Shown: positions 12,251-26,700, counted from the first letter of the stretch. The stretch is DNA of 64,000 bases from Sympetrum striolatum (GCA_947579665.1 CANPUZ010000061.1:434001-498000), one strand, 5' to 3'. The notes: generated from the letters alone by a model not told the origin. Numbers and translations: made by a program.

Positions 12251-13258
12251 GGGGATAAAGATTGAAATTTCGCTAAAATTCTCAGTTTTCGACGCATTTT
12301 TATATCAAAACGCAAATAAGTGACGAAAATTAAGGAAAAAAAGGGGATAAAAATTAAAATTTAGCTAAGATTATCCTTTTCGACGCTTTTTTTGATGAAA
12401 ATGCAAGAAAATGACCAAAATTAAAGAAAAAAAGGGGATAAAGATTGAAATGTGACTAAAATTCTTAGTTTTCGACGCTTTTTTAGATCAAAATGCAAAT
12501 AAGTGACGAAAATTAAGGAAAAAAAGGGGATAAAAATTAAAATTTAGCTAAGATTATCCTTTTCGACGCTTTTTTTGATGAAAATGCAAGAAAATTACGA
12601 AAATTACGGAAAAAAAGGGGATAAAGATTGAAATTTTGCTAAAATTGTTAGTTTTCGACGCCTTTTTTGATCAAAATACAAGAAAATGACGAAAATTAAG
12701 GAAAAAAGGGGATAAAGATTGAAATTTCGCTAAAATTCTTAGTTTTCGACGCTGTTTTTGATCAAAATGCATAAAATGACCAAAATTAAGGAAAAAAAGG
12801 GGATAAAAATTGAAATTTCGCTAAAATTCTCAGTTTTCGACGCTTTTTTTGATCAAAATGCAAGAAAATGACGAAAATTAAGGAAAAAAAGGGGATAAAG
12901 ATTGAAATTTCACTAAAATTCTTAGTTTTCGACGCTTTTTTTGATCAAAATGCAAGAAAATGACCAAAATTAAGGAAAAAAAGGGGATAAAGGTTGAAAT
13001 TTCGCTAAAATTCTTAGCTCTGGACGCTTTTTTTGATCAAAATGCAAGAAAATGACGAAAATTAAGGAAAAAAAGGGGATAAAGATTGAAATTTCGCTAA
13101 AATTCTCAGTTTTCGACGCTTTTTTTGATCAAAATGCAAGAAAATGACCGAAATTAAGGATAAAAAGGGTATAAAAATTGAAATTTCTCTAAAATTCTCA
13201 GTTTTCGACGCTTTTTTAGATCAAAATGCAAGAAAATCATCAAAATTAAGGAAACAAA
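12251..13258. repeat. HOR entry: m33/m34 pairs, then m38 to m2
   Basis: Two successive pairs of an m33-like unit (aaataagtg at about 12,314 and 12,497) and an m34 unit (tagctaagattatcc) form a 2-unit, 183-bp duplication. They are followed by m38 (12617), m39 (12708), m40 (12799), m41 (12891), m42 (12983), m1 (13075) and m2 (13167). The order is that of the reference HOR. The m34 units here read attaaaattt and ttttcgacgc, a subtype that differs from the more common ttttggacgc form. Confidence 0.85.
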
Positions 13259-15831
13259 GGGGATAAAGATTGAAATTTCGCTAAAATTCACAGTTTTCGA
13301 CACTTTTATAGATCAAAACGCAAGAAAATGACCATGATTAAGGAAAAAAATGGGATAAAGATTGAAATTTCGCTAAAATTCTTTGTTTTCGACGCTTTTT
13401 TAAATCAAAATGCAAGAAAATGACGAAAATTAAGGAAGAAAAGGGGATAAAGATTGAAATTTCGCTTATATTCTCAGTTTTCGACGCTTTTTAAGATCAA
13501 AATGCAAGAAAATTATGAAAATTACGGAAAAAAAGGGGATAAAGATTGAAATTTGGCTAAAATTCCCAGTTTTCGACTCTTTTTTAGATCAAAATGCAAG
13601 AAAATGACGAAAATTAAGGAAAAAAAGGGGATAATAATTGAAATGTCGCTAAAATTCTCAGTTTTCGACGCTTTTTTAGATCAAAATGCAAGAAAATGAA
13701 GAAAATTAAGGAAAAAAAGGGGATAAAGATTGAAATTTCGCTAAAATTCTTAATTTTCGACGCTTTTTTTGATCAAAATGCATGAAAATGACCAAAATTA
13801 AGGAAAAAAAGGGGATAAAGATTGAAATTTCGCTAAAATTCACAGTTTTCGACGCTTTTTTAGATCAAAATGCAAGAAAATGACCAAAATTAAGGAAAAA
13901 AAGGTGATCAAAATTGAAATTTCTCTAAAATTCTCAGTTTTCGACGCTTTTTTAGATCAAAATGCAAGAAAATGACGAAAATTAAGGAAAAAAAGGGGAT
14001 AAAGATTGAAATTTCGCTAAAATTCTTAGTTTTCGACGCTTTTTTTGATCAAAATGCAAGAAAATGACCAAAATTAAGGAAAAAAAGGGGATAAAGGTTG
14101 AAATTTCGCTAAAATTCTTAGTTCTCGACGCTTTTTTTGATCAAAATGCAAGAAAATGACGAAAATTAAGGAAAAAAAGGGGATAAAGATTGAAATTTTC
14201 CTAAAATTCTCAGTTTTCGACGCTTTTTTTTATCAAAATGCAAGAAAATGACAAAAATTAAGGAAAAAAAGGGGATAAAAATAGAAATTTCTCTAAAATT
14301 CCTAGTTTTCGACGGTTTTTTAGATCAAAATGCAAGAAAATTACCAAAATTAAGGAAAAAAAGGGGATAAAGTTTTAAATTCGCTAAAATTCACAGTTTT
14401 CGACGCATTTTTAGATCAAAACCCAAGAAAATGACCAAAATTAAGGAAAAAAAGGGGATAAAGATTGAAATTTCGCTAAAATTCTTAGTTTTCAACGCTT
14501 TTTTTGATCAAAATGAAAGAAAATGACCAAAATTAAGGAATATAAGGGGATAAAGGTTGAAATATCGCTAAAATTCTTAGTTCTCGACGCTTTTTTTGAT
14601 CAAAATGCAAGAAAATGACGAAAATTAAGGAAAAAAAGGGGATAAAGATTTAAATTTCTTTAGAATTCACAGTTTTCGACGCTTTTTTTGATCAAAATGC
14701 AAGAAAATGACCAAAATTAAGGAAAAAAAGGGGATAAAAATTGATATTTCTCTAAAATTCTCAGTTTTCGACGCTTTTTTAGTTAAAAATGCAAGAAAAT
14801 GACCAAAATTAAGGAAAAAAAGGGGATAAAGATTGAAATTTCGCTAAAATTCTCAGTTTTCGACGCTATTTTTGATCAAAATGCAAGAAAATGACCAAAA
14901 TTAAGGAAAAAAAGGGGAAAAAGATTGAAATTTCGCTAAAATTCTCAGTTTTCGACGCTTTTTTAGATCAAAATGCAAGAAAATGACCAAAATTAAGGAA
15001 AAAAAGGGGATAAAGATTGAAATTTCGCTAAAATTCTTAGTTTTCGACTCTTTTTTTGATCAAAATGCAAGAAAATGACGAAATTTAATGAAAAAAAGGG
15101 GATAAAGTTTGAAATTTCGCTAAAATTCTTAGTTTTCGACGCTTTTTTTGATCAAAATGCAAGAAAATGAACAAAATTAAGGAAAATAAGGGGATAAAAA
15201 TTGAAATTTCGCTATAATTCTCAGTTCTCGACGCTTTTTTTGATCAAAATGCAAGAAAATGACGAAAATTAAGGAAAAAAAGGGGATAAAGATTGAAATT
15301 TCGCTAAGTTCTCAGTTTTCGACGCTTTTTTGATCAAAATGCAAGAAAATGACCAAAATTAAGGAAAAAAAGTGGATAAAGATTGATATTTCGCTAAAAT
15401 TCTTAGTTTTCGACGCTTTTTTTGATCAAAATGCAAGAAAATGACGAAAATTAAGGAAAAAAAAGGATATTAAGATTGAAATTTCGCTAAAGTACTCAGT
15501 TTTCGACGCTTTTTTTGATCAAAATGCAAGAAAATGACCAAAATTAAGGAAAATAAGGGGATAAAGATTGAAATTTCGCTAAAATTCTTAGTTTTCGACG
15601 CTTTTTTAGATCAAAATGCAAGAAAATGACGAAAATTAAGGAAGAAAAGGGGAAAAAGATTGAAATTTCACTAAAATTCTCAGTTTTCGACGCTTTTTTT
15701 GATCAAAATGCAAGAAAATGACGAAAATAAAGGAAAGAAAGGGGATAAAGATTGAAATTCGCTAAAATTCTTTGTTTTCGACGCTTTTTCAGATCAAAAT
15801 GCAAGAAAATGACGAAAATTAAGGAAAAAAA
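13259..15831. repeat. 28-unit HOR, tandem copy A (m3 to m30)
   Basis: An uninterrupted series m3 to m30, including m7 at 13627, with none of the internal types missing. The unit after m30 is m3 again, so the stretch m31-m42, m1 and m2 was dropped at this join. Length 2,573 bp. Confidence 0.93.
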
Positions 15832-18403
15832 GGGGATAAAGATTGAAATTTCGCTAAAATTCACAGTTTTCGACACTTTTATAGATCAAAACGCAAGAAA
15901 ATGACCATGATTAAGGAAAAAAATGGGATAAAGATTGAAATTTCGCTAAAATTCTTTGTTTTCGACGCTTTTTTAAATCAAAATGCAAGAAAATGACGAA
16001 AATTAAGGAAGAAAAGGGGATAAAGATTGAAATTTCGCTTATATTCTCAGTTTTCGACGCTTTTTAAGATCAAAATGCAAGAAAATTATGAAAATTACGG
16101 AAAAAAAGGGGATAAAGATTGAAATTTGGCTAAAATTCCCAGTTTTCGACTCTTTTTTAGATCAAAATGCAAGAAAATGACGAAAATTAAGGAAAAAAAG
16201 GGGATAATAATTGAAATGTCGCTAAAATTCTCAGTTTTCGACGCTTTTTTAGATCAAATTCAAGAAAATGAAGAAAATTAAGGAAAAAAAGGGGATAAAG
16301 ATTGAAATTTCGCTAAAATTCTTAATTTTCGACGCTTTTTTTGATCAAAATGCATGAAAATGACCAAAATTAAGGAAAAAAAGGGGATAAAGATTGAAAT
16401 TTCGCTAAAATTCAAAGTTTTCGACGCTTTTTTAGATCAAAATGCAAGAAAATGACCAAAATTAAGGAAAAAAAGGTGATCAAAATTGAAATTTCTCTAA
16501 AATTCTCAGTTTTCGACGCTTTTTTAGATCAAAATGCAAGAAAATGACGAAAATTAAGGAAAAAAAGGGGATAAAGATTGAAATTTCGCTAAAATTCTTA
16601 GTTTTCGACGCTTTTTTTGATCAAAATGCAAGAAAATGACCAAAATTAAGGAAAAAAAGGGGATAAAGGTTGAAATTTCGCTAAAATTCTTAGTTCTCGA
16701 CGCTTTTTTTGATCAAAATGCAAGAAAATGACGAAAATTAAGGAAAAAAAGGGGATAAAGATTGAAATTTTCCTAAAATTCTCAGTTTTCGACGCTTTTT
16801 TTTATCAAAATGCAAGAAAATGACAAAAATTAAGGAAAAAAAGGGGATAAAAATAGAAATTTCTCTAAAATTCCTAGTTTTCGACGGTTTTTTAGATCAA
16901 AATGCAAGAAAATTACCAAAATTAAGGAAAAAAAGGGGATAAAGTTTTAAATTCGCTAAAATTCACAGTTTTCGACGCATTTTTAGATCAAAACCCAAGA
17001 AAATGACCAAAATTAAGGAAAAAAAGGGGATAAAGATTGAAATTTCGCTAAAATTCTTAGTTTTCAACGCTTTTTTTGATCAAAATGAAAGAAAATGACC
17101 AAAATTAAGGAATATAAGGGGATAAAGGTTGAAATATCGCTAAAATTCTTAGTTCTCGACGCTTTTTTTGATCAAAATGCAAGAAAATGACGAAAATTAA
17201 GGAAAAAAAGGGGATAAAGATTTAAATTTCTTTAGAATTCACAGTTTTCGACGCTTTTTTTGATCAAAATGCAAGAAAATGACCAAAATTAAGGAAAAAA
17301 AGGGGATAAAAATTGATATTTCTCTAAAATTCTCAGTTTTCGACGCTTTTTTAGTTAAAAATGCAAGAAAATGACCAAAATTAAGGAAAAAAAGGGGATA
17401 AAGATTGAAATTTCGCTAAAATTCTCAGTTTTCGACGCTATTTTTGATCAAAATGCAAGAAAATGACCAAAATTAAGGAAAAAAAGGGGAAAAAGATTGA
17501 AATTTCGCTAAAATTCTCAGTTTTCGACGCTTTTTTAGATCAAAATGCAAGAAAATGACCAAAATTAAGGAAAAAAAGGGGATAAAGATTGAAATTTCGC
17601 TAAAATTCTTAGTTTTCGACTCTTTTTTTGATCAAAATGCAAGAAAATGACGAAATTTAATGAAAAAAAGGGGATAAAGTTTGAAATTTCGCTAAAATTC
17701 TTAGTTTTCGACGCTTTTTTTGATCAAAATGCAAGAAAATGAACAAAATTAAGGAAAATAAGGGGATAAAAATTGAAATTTCGCTATAATTCTCAGTTCT
17801 CGACGCTTTTTTTGATCAAAATGCAAGAAAATGACGAAAATTAAGGAAAAAAAGGGGATAAAGATTGAAATTTCGCTAAGTTCTCAGTTTTCGACGCTTT
17901 TTTGATCAAAATGCAAGAAAATGACCAAAATTAAGGAAAAAAAGTGGATAAAGATTGATATTTCGCTAAAATTCTTAGTTTTCGACGCTTTTTTTGATCA
18001 AAATGCAAGAAAATGACGAAAATTAAGGAAAAAAAAGGTTATTAAGATTGAAATTTCGCTAAAGTACTCAGTTTTCGACGCTTTTTTTGATCAAAATGCA
18101 AGAAAATGACCAAAATTAAGGAAAATAAGGGGATAAAGATTGAAATTTCGCTAAAATTCTTAGTTTTCGACGCTTTTTTAGATCAAAATGCAAGAAAATG
18201 ACGAAAATTAAGGAAGAAAAGGGGAAAAAGATTGAAATTTCACTAAAATTCTCAGTTTTCGACGCTTTTTTTGATCAAAATGCAAGAAAATGACGAAAAT
18301 AAAGGAAAGAAAGGGGATAAAGATTGAAATTCGCTAAAATTCTTTGTTTTCGACGCTTTTTCAGATCAAAATGCAAGAAAATGACGAAAATTAAGGAAAA
18401 AAA
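15832..18403. repeat. 28-unit HOR, tandem copy B (m3 to m30)
   Basis: Repeats 13259-15831 at an offset of 2,573 bp. By eye I found only a handful of differences over 2.57 kb: caaattcaag for caaaatgcaag near 16,256, caaag for cacag near 16,412, ggttattaag for ggatattaag near 18,037. This is among the youngest duplications in the window. It continues into m31 at 18404. Confidence 0.93.
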
Positions 18404-21148
18404 GGGGATAAAGATTGAAATTTCGCTAAAATTCTTAGTATTCGACGCTTTTTTTGATCAAAATGCAAGAAAATGACGAAAATTAAGGAAAAAAGGGGAT
18501 AAAGATTGAAATTTCGCTAAAATTCCCAGATTTCGACTCTTTTTTAGATCAAAATGCATCAAAATGACGTAAATAAGGAAAAAAAAGGGGATAAAGATTT
18601 AAATGTGGCTAAAATTCTCAGTTTTCGACACTTTTTTAGATCAAAATGCAAATAAGTGACGAAAATTAAGGAAAAAAAGGGGATAAAAATTTAAATTTAG
18701 CTATGATTATCCTTTTGGACGCTTTTTTTGATGAAAATGCAAGAAAATGAAGAAAATTACGGAAAAAAAGGGGATAAAGATTGAAATTTCGCTATGTTCT
18801 CAGTTTTCGACGCTTTTTTGATCAAAATGCAAGAAAATGACCAAAATTAAGGAAAAAAAGTGGATAAAGATTGATATTTCGCTATAATTCTCAGTTCTCG
18901 ACGCTTTTTTTGATCAAAATGCAAGAAAATGACGAAAATTAAGGAAAAAAAGGGGATAAAGATTGAATTTTCGCTAAGTTCTCAGTTTTCGACGCTTTTT
19001 TGATCAAAATGCAAGAAAATGACCAAAATTAAGGAAAAAAAGTGGATAAAGATTGATATTTCGCTAAAATTCTTAGTTTTCGACGCTTTTTTTGATCAAA
19101 ATGCAAGAAAATGACGAAAATTAAGGAAAAAAAAGGATATTAAGATTGAAATTTCGCTAAAGTACTCAGTTTTCGACGCTTTTTTTGATCAAAATGCAAG
19201 AAAATGACCAAAATTAAGGAAAATAAGGGGATAAAAATTGAAATTTCGCTATAATTCTCAGTTCTCGACGCTTTTTTTGATCAAAATGCAAGAAAATGAC
19301 GAAAATTAAGGAAAAAAAGGGGATAAAGATTGAAATTTCGCTAAGTTCTCAGTTTTCGACGCTTTTTTGATCAAAATGCAAGAAAATGACCAAAATTAAG
19401 GAAAAAAAGTGGATAAAGATTGAAATTTCACTAAAATTCTCAGTTTTCGACGCTTTTTTTGATCAAAATGCAAGAAAATGACGAAAATAAAGGAAAGAAA
19501 GGGGATAAAGATTGAAATTCGCTAAAATTCTTTGTTTTCGACGCTTTTTCAGATCAAAATGCAAGAAAATGACGAAAATTAAGGAAAAAAAGGGGATAAA
19601 GATTGAAATTTCGCTAAAATTCTTAGTATTCGACGCTTTTTTTGATCAAAATGCAAGAAAATGACGAAAATTAAGGAAAAAAGGGGATAAAGATTGAAAT
19701 TTCGCTAAAATTCCCAGATTTCGACTCTTTTTTAGATCAAAATGCAAGAAAATGACGTAAATAAGGAAAAAAAAGGGGATAAAGATTTAAATGTGGCTAA
19801 AATTCTCAGTTTTCGACACTTTTTTAGATCAAAATGCAAATAAGTGACGAAAATTAAGGAAAAAAAGGGGATAAAAATTTAAATTTAGCTAAGATTATCC
19901 TTTTGGACGCTTTTTTTGATGAAAATGCAAGAAAATGAAGAAAATTACGGAAAAAAAGGGGATAAAGATTGAAATTTCGCTAAAATTCTTAGTTTTCTAC
20001 ACTTTTTTGGATCAAAATGCAAGAAAATGACGAAAATAAAGGAAAGGAAGGGGATAAAGATTGAAATTCGCTAAAATTCTTTGTTTTCGACGCTTTTTTT
20101 GATCAAAATGCAAGAAAATGACGAAAATTAAGGAAAAAAAGGGGATTAAGATTGAAATTTCGCTAAAATTCTTAGTATTCGACGCTTTTTTTGATCAAAA
20201 TGCAAGAAAATGACGAAAATTAAGGGAAAAAAGGGGATAAAGATTGAAATTTCGCTAAAATTCCCAGATTTCGACTCTTTTTTAGATCAAAATGCAAGAA
20301 AATGACGAATATTAAGGAAAAAAAGGGGATAAAGATTGAAATGTGGCTAAAATTCTCAGTTTTCGACGCTTTTTTAGATCAAAATGCAAATAAGTGACGA
20401 AAATTAAGGAAAAAAAGGGGATAAAAATTAAAATTTAGCTAAGATTATCCTTTTCGACGCTTTTTTTGATGAAAATGCAGGAAAATGACGAAAATTACGG
20501 AAAAAAAGGGGATAAAGATTGAAATTTTGCTAAAATTGTTAGTTTTCGACGCCTTTTTTGATCAAAATACAAGAAAATGACGAAAATTAAGGAAAAAAGG
20601 GGATAAAGATTGAAATTTCGCTAAAATTCTCAGTTTTCGACGCTTTATTTGATCAAAATGCAAGAAAATGACCGAAATTAAGGAAAAAAAGGGTATAAAA
20701 ATTGAAATTTCTCTAAAATTCTCAGTTTTCGACGCTTTTTTAGATAAATGCAAGAAAATCATCAAAATTAAGGAAACAAAGGGGATAAAGATTGAAATTT
20801 CGCTAAAATTCACAGTTTTCGACACTTTTATAGATCAAAACGCAAGAAAATGACCAAAATTAAGGAAAAAAATGGGATAATGATTGAAATTTCGCTAAAA
20901 TTCTTTGTTTTCGACGCTTTTTTAAATCAAAATGCAAGAAAATGACGAAAATTAAGGAAGAAAAGGGGATAAAGATTGAAATTTCGCTTATATTCTCAGT
21001 TTTCGCCGCTTTTTAAGATCAAAATGCAAGAAAATTATGAAAATTACGGAAAAAAAGGGGATAAAGATTGAAATTTGGCTAAAATTCCCAGTTTTCGACT
21101 CTTTTTTAGATCAAAATGCAAGAAAATGACGAAAATTAAGGAAAAAAA
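18404..21148. repeat. Scrambled HOR stretch with small tandem gains
   Basis: Unit starts: m31 18404, m32 18495, m33 18587, m34 18679, m25-like 18770, m26/m24 hybrid 18860, m25 18952, m26 19042, m27 19135, m24 19227, m25 19319, m26/m29 hybrid 19409, m30 19501, m31 19592, m32 19683, m33 19775, m34 19867, m35 19958, m36 20050, m37 20141, m32 20233, m33 20325, m34 20417, m38 20508, m1 20599, m2 20691, m3 20781, m4 20873, then m5 and m6. The m29-m34 block occurs twice (18,221 and 19,409). m39-m42 are missing between 20508 and 20599. The unit at 20691 has agataaatgc, a 2-3 base loss. Confidence 0.85.
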
Positions 21149-23720
21149 GGGGATAATAATTGAAATGTCGCTAAAATTCTCAGTTTTCGACGCTTTTTTA
21201 GATCAAAATGCAAGAAAATGAAGAAAATTAAGGAAAAAAAGGGGATAAAGATTGAAATTTTGCTAAAATTCTTAATTTTCGACGCTTTTCTTGATCAAAA
21301 TGCATGAAAATGACCAAAATTAAGGAAAAAAAGGGGATAAAGATTGAAATTTCGCTAAAATTCACAGTTTTCGACGCTTTTTTAGATCAAAATGCAAGAA
21401 AATGACCAAAATTAAGGAAAAAAAGGGGATCAAAATTGAAATTTCTCTAAAATTCTCAGTTTTCGACGCTTTTTTAGATCAAAATGCAAGAAAATGACGA
21501 AAATTAAGGAAAAAAAGGGGATAAAGATTGAAATTTCGCTAAAATTCTTAGTTTTCGACGCTTTTTTTGATCAAAATGCAAGAAAATGACCAAAATTAAG
21601 GAAAAAAAAGGGGATAAAGGTTGAAATTTCGCTAAAATTCTTAGTTCTCGACGCTTTTTTTGATCAAAATGCAAGAAAATGACGAAAATTAAGTAAAAAA
21701 AGGGGATAAAGATTGAAATTTTGCTAAAATTCTCAGTTTTCGACGCTTTTTTTGATCAAAATGCAAGAAAATGACGAAAATTAAGGAAAAAAAGGGGATA
21801 AAAATAGAAATTTCTCTAAAATTCTCAGTTTTCGACGGTTTTTTAGATCAAAATGCAAGAAAATTACCAAAATTAAGGAAAAAAAGGGGATAAAGATTTA
21901 AATTTCGCTAAAATTCACAGTTTTCGACGCATTTTTAGATCAAAACCCAAGAAAATGACCAAAATTAAGGAAAAAAATGGGATAAAGATTGAAATTTCGC
22001 TAAAATTCTTAGTTTTCGACGCTTTTTTTGATCAAAATGCAAGAAAATGACCAAAATTAAGGAAAATAAGGGGATAAAGGTTGAAATTTCGCTAAAATTC
22101 TTAGTTCTCGACGCTTTTTTTGATCAAAATGCAAGAAAATGACGAAAATTAAGGAAAAAAAGGGGATAAAGATTTAAATTTCTTTAGAATTCACAGTTTT
22201 CGACGCTTTTTTTGATCAAAATGCAAGAAAATGACCAAAATTAAAAAAAAAAAGGGGATAAAAATTGATATTTCTCTAAAATTCTCAGTTTTCGACGCTT
22301 TTTTAGATCAAAATGCAAATAAGTGACGAAAATTAAGGAAAAAAAGGGGATAAAAATTTAAATTTAGCTAAGATTATCCTTTTGGACGCTTTTTTTGATG
22401 AAAATGCAAGAAAATGAAGAAAATTACGGAAAAAAAGGGGATAAAAATTGAAATTTTGCTTAAATTCTTAGTTTTTGACGCCTTTTTTGATCAAAACACA
22501 AGAAAATGACGAAAATTAAGGAAAAAAAGGGATAAAGATTGAAATTTCGCTAAAATTCTTAGTTTTCGACGCTGTTTTTGATCAAAATGCAAATAAGTGA
22601 CGAAAATTAAGGAAAAAAAGGGGATAAAAATTAAAATTTAGCTAAGATTATCCTTTTCGACGCTTTTTTTGATGAAAATGCAAGAAAATTACGAAAATTA
22701 CGGAAAAAAAGGGGATAAAGATTGAAATTTTGCTAAAATTGTTAGTTTTCGACGCCTTTTTTGATCAAAATACAAGAAAATGACGAAAATTAAGGAAAAA
22801 AGGGGATAAAGATTGAAATTTCGCTAAAATTCTTAGTTTTCGACGCTGTTTTTGATCAAAATGCATAAAATGACCAAAATTAAGGAAAAAAAGGGGATAA
22901 AAATTGAAATTTCGCTAAAATTCTCAGTTTTCGACGCTTTTTTTGATCAAAATGCAAGAAAATGACGAAAATTAAGGAAAAAAAGGGGATAAAGATTGAA
23001 ATTTCACTAAAATTCTTAGTTTTCGACGCTTTTTTTGATCAAAATGCAAGAAAATGACCAAAATTAAGGAAAAAAAGGGGATAAAGGTTGAAATTTCGTT
23101 AAAATTCTTAGCTCTGGACGCTTTTTTTGATCAAAATGCGAGAAAATGACGAAAATTAAGGAAAAAAAGGGGATAAAGATTGAAATTTCGCTAAAATTCT
23201 CAGTTTTCGACGCTTTTTTTGATCAAAATGCAAGAAAATGACCGAAATTAAGGAAAAAAAGGGTATAAAAATTGAAATTTCTCTAAAATTCTCAGTTTTC
23301 GACGCTTTTTTAGATCAAAATGCAAGAAAATCATCAAAATTAAGGAAACAAAGGGGATAAAGATTGAAATTTCGCTAAAATTCACAGTTTTCGACACTTT
23401 TATAGATCAAAACGCAAGAAAATGACCAAAATTAAGGAAAAAAATGGGATAATGATTGAAATATCGCTAAAATTCTTTGTTTTCGACGCTTTTTTAAATC
23501 AAAATGCAAGAAAATGACGAAAATTAAGGAAGAAAAGGGGATAAAGATTGAAATTTCGCTTATATTCTCAGTTTTCGACGCTTTTTAAGATCAAAATGCA
23601 AGAAAATTATGAAAATTACGGAAAAAAAGGGGATAAAGATTGAAATTTGGCTAAAATTCCCAGTTTTCGACTCTTTTATAGATCAAAATGCAAGAAAATG
23701 ACGAAAATTAAGGAAAAAAA
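21149..23720. repeat. HOR cycle of 28 units with m19/m33 and m39/m33 hybrids
   Basis: Order: m7 to m19, then m34, an m38 variant (tttttgacgcc, acacaag), an m39 hybrid, the ttttcgacgc subtype of m34, m38 to m42, m1 to m6. The hybrids lie at 22254-22345 (m19 start, m33 end, preceded by an unusually long A run) and 22529-22619 (m39 start, m33 end). From m15 at 21886 onward the cycle recurs about 25.25 kb downstream at 47138. Confidence 0.88.
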
Positions 23721-26700
23721 GGGGATAATAATTGAAATGTCGCTAAAATTCTCAGTTTTCGACGCTTTTTTAGATCAAAATGCAAGAAAATGAAGAAAAT
23801 TAAGGAAAAAAAGGGGATAAAGATTGAAATTTCGCTAAAATTCTTAATTTTCGACGCTTTTTTTGATCAAAATGCATGAAAATGACCAAAATTAAGGAAA
23901 AAAAGGGGATAAAGATTGAAATTTCGCTAAAATTCACAGTTTTCGACGCTTTTTTAGATCAAAATGCAAGAAAATGACCAAAATTAAGGAAAAAAAGTTG
24001 ATCAAAATTGAAATTTCTCTAAAATTCTCAGTTTTCGACGCTTTTTTAGATCAAAATGCAAGAAAATGACGAAAATTAAGGAAAAAAAGGGGATAAAGAT
24101 TGAAATTTCGCTAAAATTCTTAGTTTTCGACGCTTTTTTTGATCAAAATGCAAGAAAATGACCAAAATTAAGGAAAAAAAGGGGATAAAGGTTGAAATTT
24201 CACTAAAATTCTTAGTTCTCGACGCTTTTTTTGATCAAAATGCAAGAAAATGACGAAAATTAAGGAAAAAAAGGGGATAAAGATTGAAATTTTGCTTAAA
24301 TTCTCAGTTTTCGACGCTTTTTTTGATCAAAATGCAAGAAAATGACAAAAATTAAGGAAAAAAAGGGGATAAAAATAGAAATTTCTCTAAAATTCCTAGT
24401 TTTCGACGGTTTTTTAGATCAAAATGCAAGAAAATTACCAAAATTAAGGAAAAAAAGGGGATAAAGTTTTAAATTCGCTAAAATTCACAGTTTTCGACGC
24501 ATTTTTAGATCAAAACCCAAGAAAATGACCAAAATTAAGGAAAAAAAGGGGATAAAGATTGAAATTTCGCTAAAATTCTTAGTTTTCGACGCTTTTTTTG
24601 ATCAAAATGAAAGAAAATGACCAAAATTAAGGAAAATAAGGGGATAAAGGTTGAAATTTCGCTAAAATTCTTAGTTCTCGACGCTTTTTTTGATCAAAAT
24701 GCAAGAAAATGACGAAAATTAAGGAAAAAAAGGGGATAAAGATTTAAATTTCTTTAGAATTCACAGTTTTCGACGCTTTTTTTGATCAAAATGCAAGAAA
24801 ATGACCAAAATTAAGGAAAAAAAGGGGATAAAAATTGATATTTCTCTAAAATTCTCAGTTTTCGACGCTTTTTTAGTTAAAAATGCAAGAAAATGACCAA
24901 AATTAAGGAAAAAAAGGGGATAAAGATTGAAATTTCGCTAAAATTCTCAGTTTTCGACGCTATTTTTGATCAAAATGCAAGAAAATGACCAAAATTAAGG
25001 AAAAAAAGGGGAAAAAGATTGAAATTTCGCTAAAATTCTCAGTTTTCGACGCTTTTTTAGATCAAAATGCAAGAAAATGACCAAAATTAAGGAAAAAAAG
25101 GGGATAAAGATTGAAATTTCGCTAAAATTCTTAGTTTTCGACTCTTTTTTTGATCAAAATGCAAGAAAATGACGAAATTTAATGAAAAAAAGGGGATAAA
25201 GTTTGAAATTTCGCTAAAATTCTTAGTTTTCGACGCTTTTTTTGATCAAAATGCAAGAAAATGAACAAAATTAAGGAAAATAAGGGGATAAAAATTGAAA
25301 TTTCGCTATAATTCTCAGTTCTCGACGCTTTTTTTGATCAAAATGCAAGAAAATGACGAAAATTAAGGAAAAAAAGGGGATAAAGATTGAAATTTCGCTA
25401 AGTTCTCAGTTTTCGACGCTTTTTTGATCAAAATGCAAGAAAATGACCAAAATTAAGGAAAAAAAGTGGATAAAGATTGAAATTTCGCTAAAATTCTTAG
25501 TTTTCGACGCTTTTTTTGATCAAAATGCAAGAAAATGACGAAAATTAAGGAAAAAAAAGGATATAAAGATTGAAATTTCGCTAAAGTACTCAGTTTTCGA
25601 CGCTTTTTTTGATCAAAATGCAAGAAAATGACCAAAATTAAGGAAAATAAGGGGATAAAGATTGAAATTTCGCTAAAATTCTTAGTTTTCGACGCTTTTT
25701 TAGATCAAAATGCAAGAAAATGATGAAAATTAAGGAAGAAAAGGGGATAAAGATTGAAATTTCACTAAAATTCTCAGTTTTCGACGCTTTTTTTGATCAA
25801 AATGCAAGAAAATGACGAAAATAAAGGAAAGAAAGGGGATAAAGATTGAAATTCGCTAAAATTCTTTGTTTTCGACGCTTTTTTAGATCAAAATGCAAGA
25901 AAATGACGAAAATTAAGGAAAAAAAGGGGATAAAGATTGAAATTTCGCTAAAATTCTTAGTATTCGACGCTTTTTTTGATCAAAATGCAAGAAAATGACG
26001 AAAATTAAGGAAAAAAGGGGATAAAGATTGAAATTTCGCTAAAATTCCCAGATTTCGACTCTTTTTTAGATCAAAATGCAAGAAAATGACGAAAATAAGG
26101 AAAAAAAAGGGGATAAAGATTTAAATGTGGCTAAAATTCTCAGTTTTCGACGCTTTTTTAGATCAAAATGCAAATAAGTGACGAAAATTAAGGAAAAAAA
26201 GGGGAAAAAAATTTAAATTTAGCTAAGATTATCCTTTTGGACGCTTTTTTTGATGAAAATGCAAGAAAATGAAGAAAATTACGGAAAAAAAGGGGATAAA
26301 AATTCTAATTTCGCTAAAATTCTCAGTTTTCGACGCTTTTTTTGATCAAAATGCAAGAAAATGACGAAAATTAAGGAAAAAAAGGGGATAAAGATTGAAA
26401 TTTCACTAAAATTCTTAGTTTTCGACGCTTTTTTTGATCAAAATGCAAGAAAATGACCAAAATTAAGGAAAAAAAGGGGATAAAGGTTGAAATTTCGCTA
26501 AAATTCTTAGCTCTGGACGCTTTTTTTGATCAAAATGCAAGAAAATGACGAAAATTAAGGAAAAAAAGGGGATAAAGATTGAAATTTCGCTAAAATTCTC
26601 AGTTTTCGACGCTTTTTTTGATCAAAATGCAAGAAAATGACCGAAATTAAGGAAAAAAAGGGTATAAAAATTGAAATTTCTCTAAAATTCTCAGTTTTCG

